A stretch of 21,060 nt of DNA from Firmicutes bacterium HGW-Firmicutes-10 (GTDB lineage: Bacteria > Bacillota_I > Bacilli_A > Erysipelotrichales > Erysipelotrichaceae): NCBI GenBank assembly GCA_002841605.1, contig PHAF01000014.1, forward strand, positions 1 to 21,060. Reading direction: 5' to 3'. The position numbers were made by a program, and so were the translations under genes. The notes below the pieces were generated by a model. That model saw nothing but the letters and a program-made list of their open reading frames with translations. It searched no databases and was not told the DNA's origin. Shown here in pieces: positions 14,770 through 21,060 of the stretch. Within the stretch, counting starts at the first letter, position 1, and each line of letters starts with the position of its first letter.

Positions 14770-15349
14770 ATTCAGTCAAATGGTACGAAATACCAATGAA
14801 ACAAAAATAAATCTCAGTTTTGAACTTGACGGAAAAGGCGTATTTTCGGGTTCAAGTGGTGTACGCTTTCTCGACCATATGCTCGAACTATTTACCAAAC
14901 ACGGACGGTTTGATTTGGCAGTTCAATGCCAGGGTGACATCGATGTGGATGCTCACCACTCCGTTGAAGATATTGGGATATGCTTGGGATTAATGATTAA
15001 AGAAGCATTGGGTGATAAGCAAGGTGTCGTACGATATGCGACGACATTCACTCCGATGGATGAAGCTTTGAGCCGCATATGCATCGATATCAGCAATCGC
15101 AGCTTTTTGGTTTTTGATGCAATATTTACCAATGACAGAGTCGGAGATCTTCCGACAGAACTTGTTGAAGAGTTCTTTCGGGCAGTCGCATTTAATGCCG
15201 GACTGACCTTGCACATGGCTGTTGAATATGGAAAAAATAATCATCACATGATTGAAGCTTTGTTTAAAGGGTTTGGTCGTGCATTACGTGATGCAACACG
15301 GGTTGATGCGTCGATTGAAGGTGTGCTGTCTACGAAAGGACAGTTGTAA
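14762..15349 (+). CDS. hisB: Imidazoleglycerol-phosphate dehydratase
   Basis: HisB dehydrates imidazoleglycerol phosphate to imidazole-acetol phosphate using two manganese ions. The 195-residue protein is monofunctional: it lacks the N-terminal phosphatase domain of the enterobacterial fusion. The two duplicated metal motifs are clear, DAHHSVEDIGICLG (63-76) and NNHHMIEALFKGFGRAL (159-175), along with FLDHMLELFTKHG (36-48). The start is ATG 14762, ten bases after AAGGAGG (14746-14752); an in-frame ATG at 14714 lies within hisC with no ribosome site and would add a non-homologous tail. The overlap with hisC implies coupled translation. Confidence 0.95.
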   Translation: MSRFSQMVRNTNETKINLSFELDGKGVFSGSSGVRFLDHMLELFTKHGRFDLAVQCQGDIDVDAHHSVEDIGICLGLMIKEALGDKQGVVRYATTFTPMDEALSRICIDISNRSFLVFDAIFTNDRVGDLPTELVEEFFRAVAFNAGLTLHMAVEYGKNNHHMIEALFKGFGRALRDATRVDASIEGVLSTKGQL

Positions 15350-15352
15350 TCC

Positions 15353-15961
15353 ATGATTGTCATCGTTGATTATGGCGTCGGCAATATCCGTAATGTCGAG
15401 CGTGCATTGACTAAATTGGGGATGGAAGTCATTGTTACAAGAGATATCGAGATGATCGATCAAGCAAAAGCAATCATATTACCCGGCGTCGGTGCTTTTC
15501 GTGACGCCATTGGGAATTTGATCAAGTATGACTTGGTTGATTGTCTGAAGCGAAATGCGGAAAAGGGCACTTGGATCGTGGGAATCTGCTTGGGCATGCA
15601 ACTTCTATATGATAAAAGCTATGAAGATGGTGAATATGAAGGATTGGGGCTGTTACGAGGTGAAATCGTAAAGTTTGACGATAGTGATTTGAAAGTCCCG
15701 CACATGGGTTGGAATCGTTTAATCAAGCAGCGTGAGGACGAATTGACCCAAGATCTTACAGATCAGGATTATGTGTATTTTGTTCACTCCTATTATTTAA
15801 AAAGTGATGATAAGGAGCAAATCATCTTCACCAGTTCATATGGTGTCGATGTACCCGCCATCGTACGCAAAGACAATATCATCGGCATGCAGTTTCACCC
15901 GGAAAAAAGCGGAGCTGTCGGTGTCAAGATTTTGAGAAATTTGAAGGAGTTGATCGTATGA
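15353..15961 (+). CDS. hisH: Imidazole glycerol phosphate synthase, glutaminase subunit
   Basis: HisH is a class I glutamine amidotransferase that releases ammonia from glutamine and channels it to HisF. In 202 residues it has the triad C79 (GICLGMQLL), H182 and E184 (FHPEKSG), the oxyanion segment PGVGAF (44-49) and the HisF-facing PHMGWN (116-121). It begins three bases after hisB, with GAAAGGAC inside the hisB end as ribosome site, and overlaps hisA by four bases. Its partner hisF lies two genes downstream in the usual H-A-F order. Confidence 0.96.
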   Translation: MIVIVDYGVGNIRNVERALTKLGMEVIVTRDIEMIDQAKAIILPGVGAFRDAIGNLIKYDLVDCLKRNAEKGTWIVGICLGMQLLYDKSYEDGEYEGLGLLRGEIVKFDDSDLKVPHMGWNRLIKQREDELTQDLTDQDYVYFVHSYYLKSDDKEQIIFTSSYGVDVPAIVRKDNIIGMQFHPEKSGAVGVKILRNLKELIV

Positions 15962-16668
15962 TCGTATTTCCAGCCATTGATATTCGTGATGGCCAATGTG
16001 TCCGTCTTATTCAAGGCCGTGCCGATCAACAAACCGTTTACTATCAAGACCCGGTAGAAGTAGCGAAACTGTGGGAAAAACAAGGAGCCAAATACTTACA
16101 CGTCATTGACTTAAACGGGGCATTTGGTCAAAGCAATTTGAATCGGGCAGTCATAACAGAAATCGTCCGAACCTTGAATATTCCGATCCAAGTCGGAGGT
16201 GGCGTGCGGTCGCTTGAAGATGCGAAGGCATTGCTTGATTGCGGTGTCAATCGTGTGATCCTTGGTACAGCTGCTATCAAAAATCCATCACTGCTTGAAG
16301 AATTGCTTGTATTATATAAAGAGAAAATCGTCGTTTCCCTGGATTGCCTGGATGGATTTATCCAAGTTGAAGGCTGGGTTGATGGAAGTACGGTCGATGC
16401 TTTCGAGTTTGCTCAGACATTAAAACATAAGGGCGTGAAAACAATCGTTTATACCGATATATCGAAAGACGGAATGTTGCAGGGGCCTAATTTCGAGCAG
16501 TTGTCACAAATTCAAAAAAGCGGATTGGATGTCATCGCTTCTGGAGGAGTATCCTCGATTGACGATGCATTGAAAATCAAGGAAATGGGAATCTACGGGG
16601 CAATCGTGGGGAAGGCATTATATGAGAAGAAAATCGATTTGAAAGAATTGTTGGAGGTCGTATGTTAA
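15958..16668 (+). CDS. hisA: ProFAR isomerase (phosphoribosylformimino-AICAR-P isomerase)
   Basis: HisA is a TIM-barrel enzyme that performs an Amadori rearrangement of ProFAR to PRFAR. The 236-residue protein shows the paired phosphate-binding half-barrels of the HisA/HisF fold: VGGGVRS (79-85) and ASGGVSS in the second half. The catalytic D8 (FPAIDIRDG) and D129 (VSLDCLDG), and TDISKDGM (166-173), are intact. The acid pair and lone position argue for HisA rather than the dual-function PriA of actinobacteria. The start ATG shares the ATGA with the hisH stop, and the last seven bases overlap hisF. Confidence 0.95.
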   Translation: MIVFPAIDIRDGQCVRLIQGRADQQTVYYQDPVEVAKLWEKQGAKYLHVIDLNGAFGQSNLNRAVITEIVRTLNIPIQVGGGVRSLEDAKALLDCGVNRVILGTAAIKNPSLLEELLVLYKEKIVVSLDCLDGFIQVEGWVDGSTVDAFEFAQTLKHKGVKTIVYTDISKDGMLQGPNFEQLSQIQKSGLDVIASGGVSSIDDALKIKEMGIYGAIVGKALYEKKIDLKELLEVVC

Positions 16669-17420
16669 CCAAACGAATCATTCCTTGCCTTGACGTTCGC
16701 AACGGACGAGTAGTAAAGGGAACAAAATTTACGGATATACGGGATGTCGACGATCCGGTCGTTTTGGCCGCATTTTATGCGCAAGCCGGCGCAGACGAGC
16801 TGGTTTTTTATGACATCACAGCATCGAGTGATGAACGGGAGATCTTTCTAGACATCGTCAAGAAAACGGCGGATACCATTGATATTCCTTTTACGATCGG
16901 TGGTGGGATCCGGTCACTGGCCGATTTTGATCGGTTAATGAAAGCCGGAGCGGACAAAGTGTCGATCAATTCACCGGCCGTCAATGATCCTCAACTGATC
17001 AAAGAGGCAGCGCTTCGCTATGGAAGTCAGTGTGTCGTCCTTTCGATGGATGTAAAGAAAAATGATAAAGGCCGTTGGGATGTATATGTCAAAGGCGGGC
17101 GGGAATATACCGGGTTGGATGCGATCGAATGGGCGAAGCGCGGTGTTGCTTTAGGTGCAGGAGAAATCGTCCTTAACAGCATTGATACCGATGGTGTGAA
17201 AGATGGATATGCTCTCGAAATTACCCGGGAAATAAGTGATTCTGTCCGGGTTCCGGTCATTGCTTCCGGAGGTGCCGGTAACATGGAGCATTTCTATGAA
17301 GTGTTGACGGATGGAAAAGCGGATGCGGCACTATCGGCTTCCGTATTTCATTTTGGTGAAATCGAAATCCGAAAACTAAAAGAATACCTTAAGAAAAAAG
17401 GTGTGGAGGTAAGGCTATGA
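16662..17420 (+). CDS. hisF: Imidazole glycerol phosphate synthase, cyclase subunit
   Basis: HisF takes ammonia from HisH and PRFAR to make imidazoleglycerol phosphate and AICAR, the latter feeding purine synthesis. It is a 252-residue TIM barrel with the catalytic D11 (IIPCLDVRNGRVVKG) and D130 (VLSMDVK), the phosphate-binding IGGGIRS (79-85) and ASGGAGN, and NSIDTDGVKDGY (172-183). The usual VVKGVNF reads VVKGTKF, a small difference. The start overlaps hisA by seven bases and the stop overlaps hisIE by four. Confidence 0.96.
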   Translation: MLTKRIIPCLDVRNGRVVKGTKFTDIRDVDDPVVLAAFYAQAGADELVFYDITASSDEREIFLDIVKKTADTIDIPFTIGGGIRSLADFDRLMKAGADKVSINSPAVNDPQLIKEAALRYGSQCVVLSMDVKKNDKGRWDVYVKGGREYTGLDAIEWAKRGVALGAGEIVLNSIDTDGVKDGYALEITREISDSVRVPVIASGGAGNMEHFYEVLTDGKADAALSASVFHFGEIEIRKLKEYLKKKGVEVRL

Positions 17421-18031
17421 GTATAAATGATCTTCGTTTTGATTCAAGCGGTCTGATTACGGCTGTTGTCCAGGATGTATTTACCAAGGAAGTCTTAATG
17501 GTAGCTTATATGAATCAAGAAGCACTGGATCAAACGATTTCGACCGGGAAGACCTGGTTCTTCAGTCGAAGCCGTAATCAACTGTGGCATAAAGGAGAAA
17601 CCTCCGGGAATTTTCAGACGGTCAAAGCAATTCGCTACGACTGCGATGGGGATGCTTTGTTGATTGAGGTCGAACCGATGGGGCCTGCTTGCCATACCGG
17701 AGAACAATCTTGTTTTTACCGTAACATCGTCGAAGGTGAATCAACTGAAAACGTTTCTATTATTACCCGCCTTTTTGAAACCGTTAAAGAAAGAAAAGCC
17801 AACCCGAAGGAAGGCTCTTATACAAATTATTTATTTGATAAGGGAATTGATAAAATCTTAAAGAAAGTCGGAGAAGAGACCAGCGAAGTCATCATTGCTG
17901 CGAAAAACGACTCAAAAGATGAACTGGTTTACGAAACCGCAGATCTTGTTTATCACATGACAGTATTACTGGTTGAGAAAGGCATCGATCCTCAGGAAAT
18001 TGCCAACGAACTGAAGAAGCGAGTTAAATAA
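17417..18031 (+). CDS. hisI: Bifunctional PR-AMP cyclohydrolase / PR-ATP pyrophosphohydrolase
   Basis: This HisIE fusion performs steps two and three. Residues 1-105 are the HisI cyclohydrolase, with SRNQLWHKGETSGN (52-65) and zinc-type cysteines C76, C92 and C99 (YDCDGD, PACHTG, SCFY). Residues about 115-204 are the HisE pyrophosphohydrolase, a MazG-like helical domain with KVGEETSE (150-157), IAAKNDSKDEL and ETADLVYH. The 204-residue length is standard for the fusion. It begins within the hisF stop (ATGA) and is the last gene of the operon, ending one base before a strong terminator hairpin. Confidence 0.96.
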   Translation: MSINDLRFDSSGLITAVVQDVFTKEVLMVAYMNQEALDQTISTGKTWFFSRSRNQLWHKGETSGNFQTVKAIRYDCDGDALLIEVEPMGPACHTGEQSCFYRNIVEGESTENVSIITRLFETVKERKANPKEGSYTNYLFDKGIDKILKKVGEETSEVIIAAKNDSKDELVYETADLVYHMTVLLVEKGIDPQEIANELKKRVK

Positions 18032-18057
18032 GCAAAACGTGTGTTTTGCTTTTTTTA
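18031..18057. terminator. Terminator of the his operon, shared with the convergent degV-type gene
   Basis: AGCAAAAC (18031-18038) pairs perfectly with GTTTTGCT (18043-18050) around GTGT and is followed by a run of T. The degV-type stop codon lies inside the T run, so on the minus strand the U tail is weaker. Confidence 0.85.
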
Positions 18058-18882
18058 ACCGTTATCCTTAAGAATGTACTGAACAGCCAAGCAACCCGGA
18101 CCGCCTTGAGTGATCATGACCGGAGAAAGCTCTAATACATCGATTTCGATATTTTGGATTTTTTCTTTAATTTTATCAAAGGCCATTTGTGCAGCTTCCA
18201 TGTTGAACGCATGGGAAATATACACCTTATGTCTGAAATCGACTCCGTTTTGAATCATTTTATCAATGATTTGATCCAAAGCATTGGACATGGTGCGGGC
18301 AACCCCAAACTTCTCAAGTTTCTGACTACCTTCGGTTTGAGTGACGATCGGTTTGATTTTCATCAATCCGCTCAGTGTTGCAGCGATAGGAGAAAGTCGT
18401 CCGCCACGACGCAAGAAATCAAAGTCACTCGGAATCAAATAAGATTGACATGAAGTCAGACATTGTTCCATTCGCTCAATGATTTGCTCAATTGGCGTAC
18501 TATCAATCAATTTAGCCGCAAGTTCGACCAGATATTTTTCTGTGCCTGCCAGTGTCTTCGAGTTGAATAGAGTGATGTGTTTGAAATCACCGGATTCAAG
18601 GATGCCTAAAGCTGAATCATAGGTGGCACTCAGCCCTTTGGTCATCGTGATGTGAAGCGCTTCTTTGACGTTTTCGTAAGCTTCGATGACTTCACCGATT
18701 GCCGGTTGCGAAGATGTCGGAACAGCATTTTTAATCATTTCTACAAACTTATCGGAAGCCAATTCGAAGTAGTCGCGGTAGTTTTTACCACCTACGGCCA
18801 CTTGTAAAGGCAGTAGGGTAATATTCAAATCCTGTGCTTGTTGTTGGCTCATCAAAGAGCCGGTATCAGTGATTAGTTTCAT
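18055..18882 (-). CDS. DegV-family fatty-acid-binding protein
   Basis: The 275-residue protein has the two-domain DegV fold. Its N-terminal domain begins KLITDTGSLM, followed by VPTSSQPAIGE (54-64), the second ligand-loop segment ALHITMTKGLSATYDSA and a glycine-rich FLRRGGRLSP. DegV (FakB-like) proteins bind a long-chain fatty acid for phosphorylation by FakA, routing exogenous fatty acids to phospholipid. The canonical TDSTADL reads TDTGSLM; the threonine-serine pair in TSSQP is conserved. GAGGTAA lies before the ATG. No fakA is in this window. It converges on the his operon. Its upstream region has a TATAAT box flanked by two TTGGCACA copies. FakB-type activity is likely but the bound ligand is not known. 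Confidence 0.88.
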   Translation of the reverse strand: MKLITDTGSLMSQQQAQDLNITLLPLQVAVGGKNYRDYFELASDKFVEMIKNAVPTSSQPAIGEVIEAYENVKEALHITMTKGLSATYDSALGILESGDFKHITLFNSKTLAGTEKYLVELAAKLIDSTPIEQIIERMEQCLTSCQSYLIPSDFDFLRRGGRLSPIAATLSGLMKIKPIVTQTEGSQKLEKFGVARTMSNALDQIIDKMIQNGVDFRHKVYISHAFNMEAAQMAFDKIKEKIQNIEIDVLELSPVMITQGGPGCLAVQYILKDNG

Positions 18883-18928
18883 GGTCTTTACCTCAACACC
18901 ATACTAACATAAAATAGCAGTCAAAATG

Positions 18929-18963
18929 TGTGCCAATGTGAAAATTATACATTTTTGTGCCAA
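18929..18963 (-). promoter_or_regulatory. degV-type gene promoter with two TTGGCACA repeats
   Basis: On the minus strand TATAAT (18949-18944) is flanked by TTGGCACA at 18963-18956 and again at 18936-18929, the latter at the expected transcription start. The repeats are in the same orientation 27 bp apart. They could be operator half-sites. No consensus -35 is present. Confidence 0.4.
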
Positions 18964-19047
18964 AATTTAGTAAATGATATTGGGTGATTTAGTGGAAATC
19001 AATAAAATGACATGATATTGTTTGATTAAGATTGAAGGAGGCACATT

Positions 19048-19419
19048 ATGGAAATATTTGAGGAATTTTTATCAAAAATCGAGAACGAGAACCATCGCAG
19101 ATATACCAAAGAAGTATTACAATGGGTAAGCAGTCATTATCCTCAGTTGGTGCCGCGAGTCGGATGGAATCAGCCGATGTTTACCGATCACGGAACATTT
19201 ATCATTGCATTCAGTGTTGCAAAGAAGCATTTGGCATTAACACCGGAGAAAGCCGGGATCGACCGCTTTGCGGATGAACTTGAAAAATCCGGCTACTCTT
19301 ATACAAGTATGATCGTACGATTCCCCTGGGATAAGCCGTTTGATTTTGAACTACTTAAGAAAATGATTGAATTCAATCTTGAGGATAAAAAAGACTGTAT
19401 GACATTTTGGCGAAAATAG
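19048..19419 (+). CDS. DUF1801/YdhG-type small protein
   Basis: The 123-residue protein resembles the DUF1801 (COG5646, YdhG/Fra-like) fold. An N-terminal helix pair ENENHRRYTKEVLQWVSSHYPQL is followed by the characteristic VGWNQPMFTDHGTFIIAFSVAKKHLALTP, then IDRFADELEKSGY, MIVRFPWDKPFDFELLKKMIEF and a short DCMTFWRK end. Relatives are called iron chaperone-like on weak grounds; the true role is not settled. ATG 19048 follows GAAGGAGGC. It is apparently monocistronic, with no clear terminator after it. Confidence 0.8.
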   Translation: MEIFEEFLSKIENENHRRYTKEVLQWVSSHYPQLVPRVGWNQPMFTDHGTFIIAFSVAKKHLALTPEKAGIDRFADELEKSGYSYTSMIVRFPWDKPFDFELLKKMIEFNLEDKKDCMTFWRK

Positions 19420-19521
19420 CGTCGTAGACTGTTAGTTCTTAATAAAAAAAACATACAAATTTTCGTGGTGAATTCAGATATTTTCAATTACTTTTCAGAA
19501 AAAACATACTTTTCTTAATCC

Positions 19522-19549
19522 TTGACAATCAATCTGAATATGATACATT
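19522..19549 (+). promoter_or_regulatory. Promoter of glpK
   Basis: A perfect TTGACA (19522-19527) and TACATT (19544-19549) are 16 bp apart. The leader would be about 120 bases. It contains an AAAGGAGG at 19605-19612 as well as the one used by glpK at 19664-19670. The 258 bases between the DUF1801-type gene and glpK hold no further gene I can support, apart from the possible short ORF discussed in findings. No catabolite (cre) box was found. Confidence 0.65.
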
Positions 19550-19677
19550 TGAGTTATCAGAGGCTTATTTGAGACTATTATTTTACAATATTGATTAACT
19601 AGGGAAAGGAGGTAATTTATAAAAATTGGTCCTGTTTTAGTTGTGTGTGTTTATTGTCAATAAAGGAGGAAAATTTA

Positions 19678-20916
19678 ATGGCAAAGTATGTTTTGGCTAT
19701 GGATCAAGGTACGACAAGTTCTCGATCGATTATTTTTGATGAGTTAGGCATTCCAGTCAAGGCACAGAATAAGGAGTTTGAACAAATATATCCTAAAGCC
19801 GGTTGGGTAGAGCACCGTCCATTGGATATCTGGAATTCACAAATTGAAACCACACGAAACATTTTACGTGAAGCGAAAGTAGCTCCAGAAGATATTGTGG
19901 CTGTCGGTATAACCAATCAACGTGAAACCACCATTATTTGGGATAAAAACACGGGTGAACCGATCTATAATGCAATCGTTTGGCAATGTCGTCGTACATC
20001 GGGTATGTGTGATGAGTTGAAAGCCAAAGGATGGGGTGATAAGGTCCGGGCTAAAACCGGAGTACCGATTGACGCATATTTTTCCGGAACCAAAATCACC
20101 TGGTTACTTGATAATGTTCCAAATGCTCGCGAAAGAGCTGAAAAAGGAGATTTGTTATTTGGTACTGTTGATACATGGTTAATGTGGAAACTGTCTGGTG
20201 GCACGGTTCATGCAACAGATTATTCAAATGCTTCAAGAACCATGATTTTTAACATTCATACATTGGATTGGGATGATGAGTTGTTGGAAGCACTAAGAAT
20301 TCCGCGCAAAATGTTGCCTGAAGTCAAACCATCCAGTTATATTTACGGATATACAGATCCAAAGATTTTTGGTGCGAAAGTACCCATCGCATCAAGCATT
20401 GGAGATCAACAAGCAGCATTGTTTGGACAAACATGCTTTGAAGAAGGTTCATCGAAAGCAACCTATGGTACAGGTGCATTTTTAATGATGACAACTGGCA
20501 AAAAAGCTGTTGAATCGAAAAACGGGCTTCTGACTACCATTGCTTGGGGATTAAATAATGAAGTCATTTACTGTCTAGAAGGTAATACCTTTGTGGCCGG
20601 TGCAACGATTCAATGGTTACGTGATGAATTGAAGATGATCAAGAGTGCATCTGAAACCGAAGATATTTGCTTAAGTGTTCCTGACACCAATGGTGTTTAT
20701 TTAGTACCGGCATTTGTCGGAATTGCAGCACCTTACTGGGATCAATATGCCAGAGCATCCATTCACGGAATTACGCGTGGAGTCAATCGTGCACACATCG
20801 TTCGTGCCGGGGTAGAATCCATGTGTTATCAAATCAAAGAAATTCTTGATTGGCAGTGCAACGATTCTGATATTAGGATTATCACTGTTTACAATCAACA
20901 GTTTCCGCGGCATTGA
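19678..20916 (+). CDS. glpK: Glycerol kinase, C-terminally truncated at a rearrangement or join
   Basis: GlpK phosphorylates glycerol to glycerol-3-phosphate with ATP. Codons 1-391 are an excellent match: N-terminal MDQGTTSSRSIIFDE (ATP phosphate loop), GWVEHRPLDIW, ITNQRETTIIWD, NAIVWQCRRTSG, GTVDTWLMWKL, DQQAALFGQ, ATYGTGAFLMMTTG and LVPAFVGIAAPYW. After IKEILD (to 20850) the frame continues for 21 unrelated residues to a TGA at 20914-20916, whereas intact GlpK runs to about 500 residues. The missing part includes the VDGGA...NFLMQ ATP-binding segment, so the product should be inactive. From about 20840 a different gene, secF, is read. ATG 19678 follows AAAGGAGGAAAA; an upstream in-frame GTG at 19645 lacks a proper site. 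Confidence 0.9.
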   Translation: MAKYVLAMDQGTTSSRSIIFDELGIPVKAQNKEFEQIYPKAGWVEHRPLDIWNSQIETTRNILREAKVAPEDIVAVGITNQRETTIIWDKNTGEPIYNAIVWQCRRTSGMCDELKAKGWGDKVRAKTGVPIDAYFSGTKITWLLDNVPNARERAEKGDLLFGTVDTWLMWKLSGGTVHATDYSNASRTMIFNIHTLDWDDELLEALRIPRKMLPEVKPSSYIYGYTDPKIFGAKVPIASSIGDQQAALFGQTCFEEGSSKATYGTGAFLMMTTGKKAVESKNGLLTTIAWGLNNEVIYCLEGNTFVAGATIQWLRDELKMIKSASETEDICLSVPDTNGVYLVPAFVGIAAPYWDQYARASIHGITRGVNRAHIVRAGVESMCYQIKEILDWQCNDSDIRIITVYNQQFPRH

Positions 20917-21060
20917 CGGATTTAATCTGGGCATTGACTTTTCAAGCGGAACTAAAATTACGATGCAATCAAATATTGATTTGACGTTGGAAGAAATCCG
21001 TGAGGACTTTGCTCAGTTTGGGTATGATAACATTTCGGTTCAGTTTGCCGGAGATGATAT
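20840..21060 (+). pseudogene. secF: SecF (or SecDF SecF-part) N-terminal fragment, start codon missing
   Basis: From about 20840 a frame different from glpK reads KFLIGSATILILGLSLF, a first membrane helix, then FRGIDGFNLGIDFSSGT, the highly conserved SecF signature in which the NLGIDF(T/S)(G/S)GT motif follows the first helix, then a periplasmic stretch EEIREDFAQFGYDNISVQFAG that runs off the window. SecF is a Sec translocon accessory membrane protein that uses the proton or sodium gradient to aid protein export. No ATG or GTG occurs in this frame between the upstream stop (TAG at 20813) and the helix, so the 5' end has been lost where it joins glpK. The fragment is open at 21060. Confidence 0.85.

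Noticed and set aside
18929..18963. TGGCAC motifs on the minus strand as a sigma-54 promoter
   Set aside because: The -24-like TGGCAC is there, but the -12 GC is missing (TTGAC and TGTAT instead of TTGC), and a TATAAT box is present.
18927..18971. Plus-strand 14-codon ORF (ATG at 18927) before the DUF1801-type gene
   Set aside because: No ribosome site, no promoter, and it coincides with the degV-type promoter.

Overview
The window looks like a chromosomal piece of a low-to-moderate GC Gram-positive-type bacterium (Bacillota, possibly an Erysipelotrichia- or Izemoplasma-like lineage). The support is strong AGGAGG-type ribosome sites, AT-rich spacers, sigma-A-like promoters (several with an extended -10), a 27-residue lipoprotein signal, and a short HisG with a HisZ partner. 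TGA is used as a stop (hisG, hisD, hisH, hisF), so the code is not the Mycoplasma one. The exact taxon cannot be fixed from the sequence alone.

Left end (1-700): four phased repeats that look like the end of an IS21-type element abut the frameshifted 3' end of an IS256/mutator-type transposase. A 58-codon small membrane protein follows, with its own promoter and terminator. At 755-3168 a Crp/Fnr-type regulator and an M24 peptidase run leftward, and a nitroreductase diverges from them; a perfect palindrome lies between the divergent genes. At 3303-6180 a small double zinc-ribbon protein converges on a large 824-residue lipoprotein that carries a duplicated beta-type domain. At 6354-7417 are an isochorismatase-family hydrolase and a MOSC-domain protein, each with its own promoter.

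At 7442-10250 a three-gene operon encodes a UBA/DUF4342 membrane protein, an OmpR-type response regulator and a HAMP histidine kinase. A perfect 11-bp tandem repeat, the usual shape of an OmpR/PhoB-type binding site, lies upstream and suggests autoregulation.

At 10292-18057 is a complete, tightly overlapping histidine operon, hisZ-G-D-C-B-H-A-F-IE. Its leader encodes a 14-residue peptide with four consecutive His codons, followed by mutually exclusive RNA pairings and a terminator: a ribosome-mediated his attenuator. A 9-bp-arm inverted repeat sits at the start of the transcript. The operon covers every step from PRPP to histidine except histidinol-phosphate phosphatase.

Right end: a DegV protein converges on the his operon; a DUF1801-type protein and glpK follow. 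The glpK reading frame is intact to about codon 391 and then switches abruptly to the first membrane segment and first periplasmic stretch of SecF in another frame. This is a deletion/rearrangement or an assembly join. The his leader and this junction are the two observations most worth following up.
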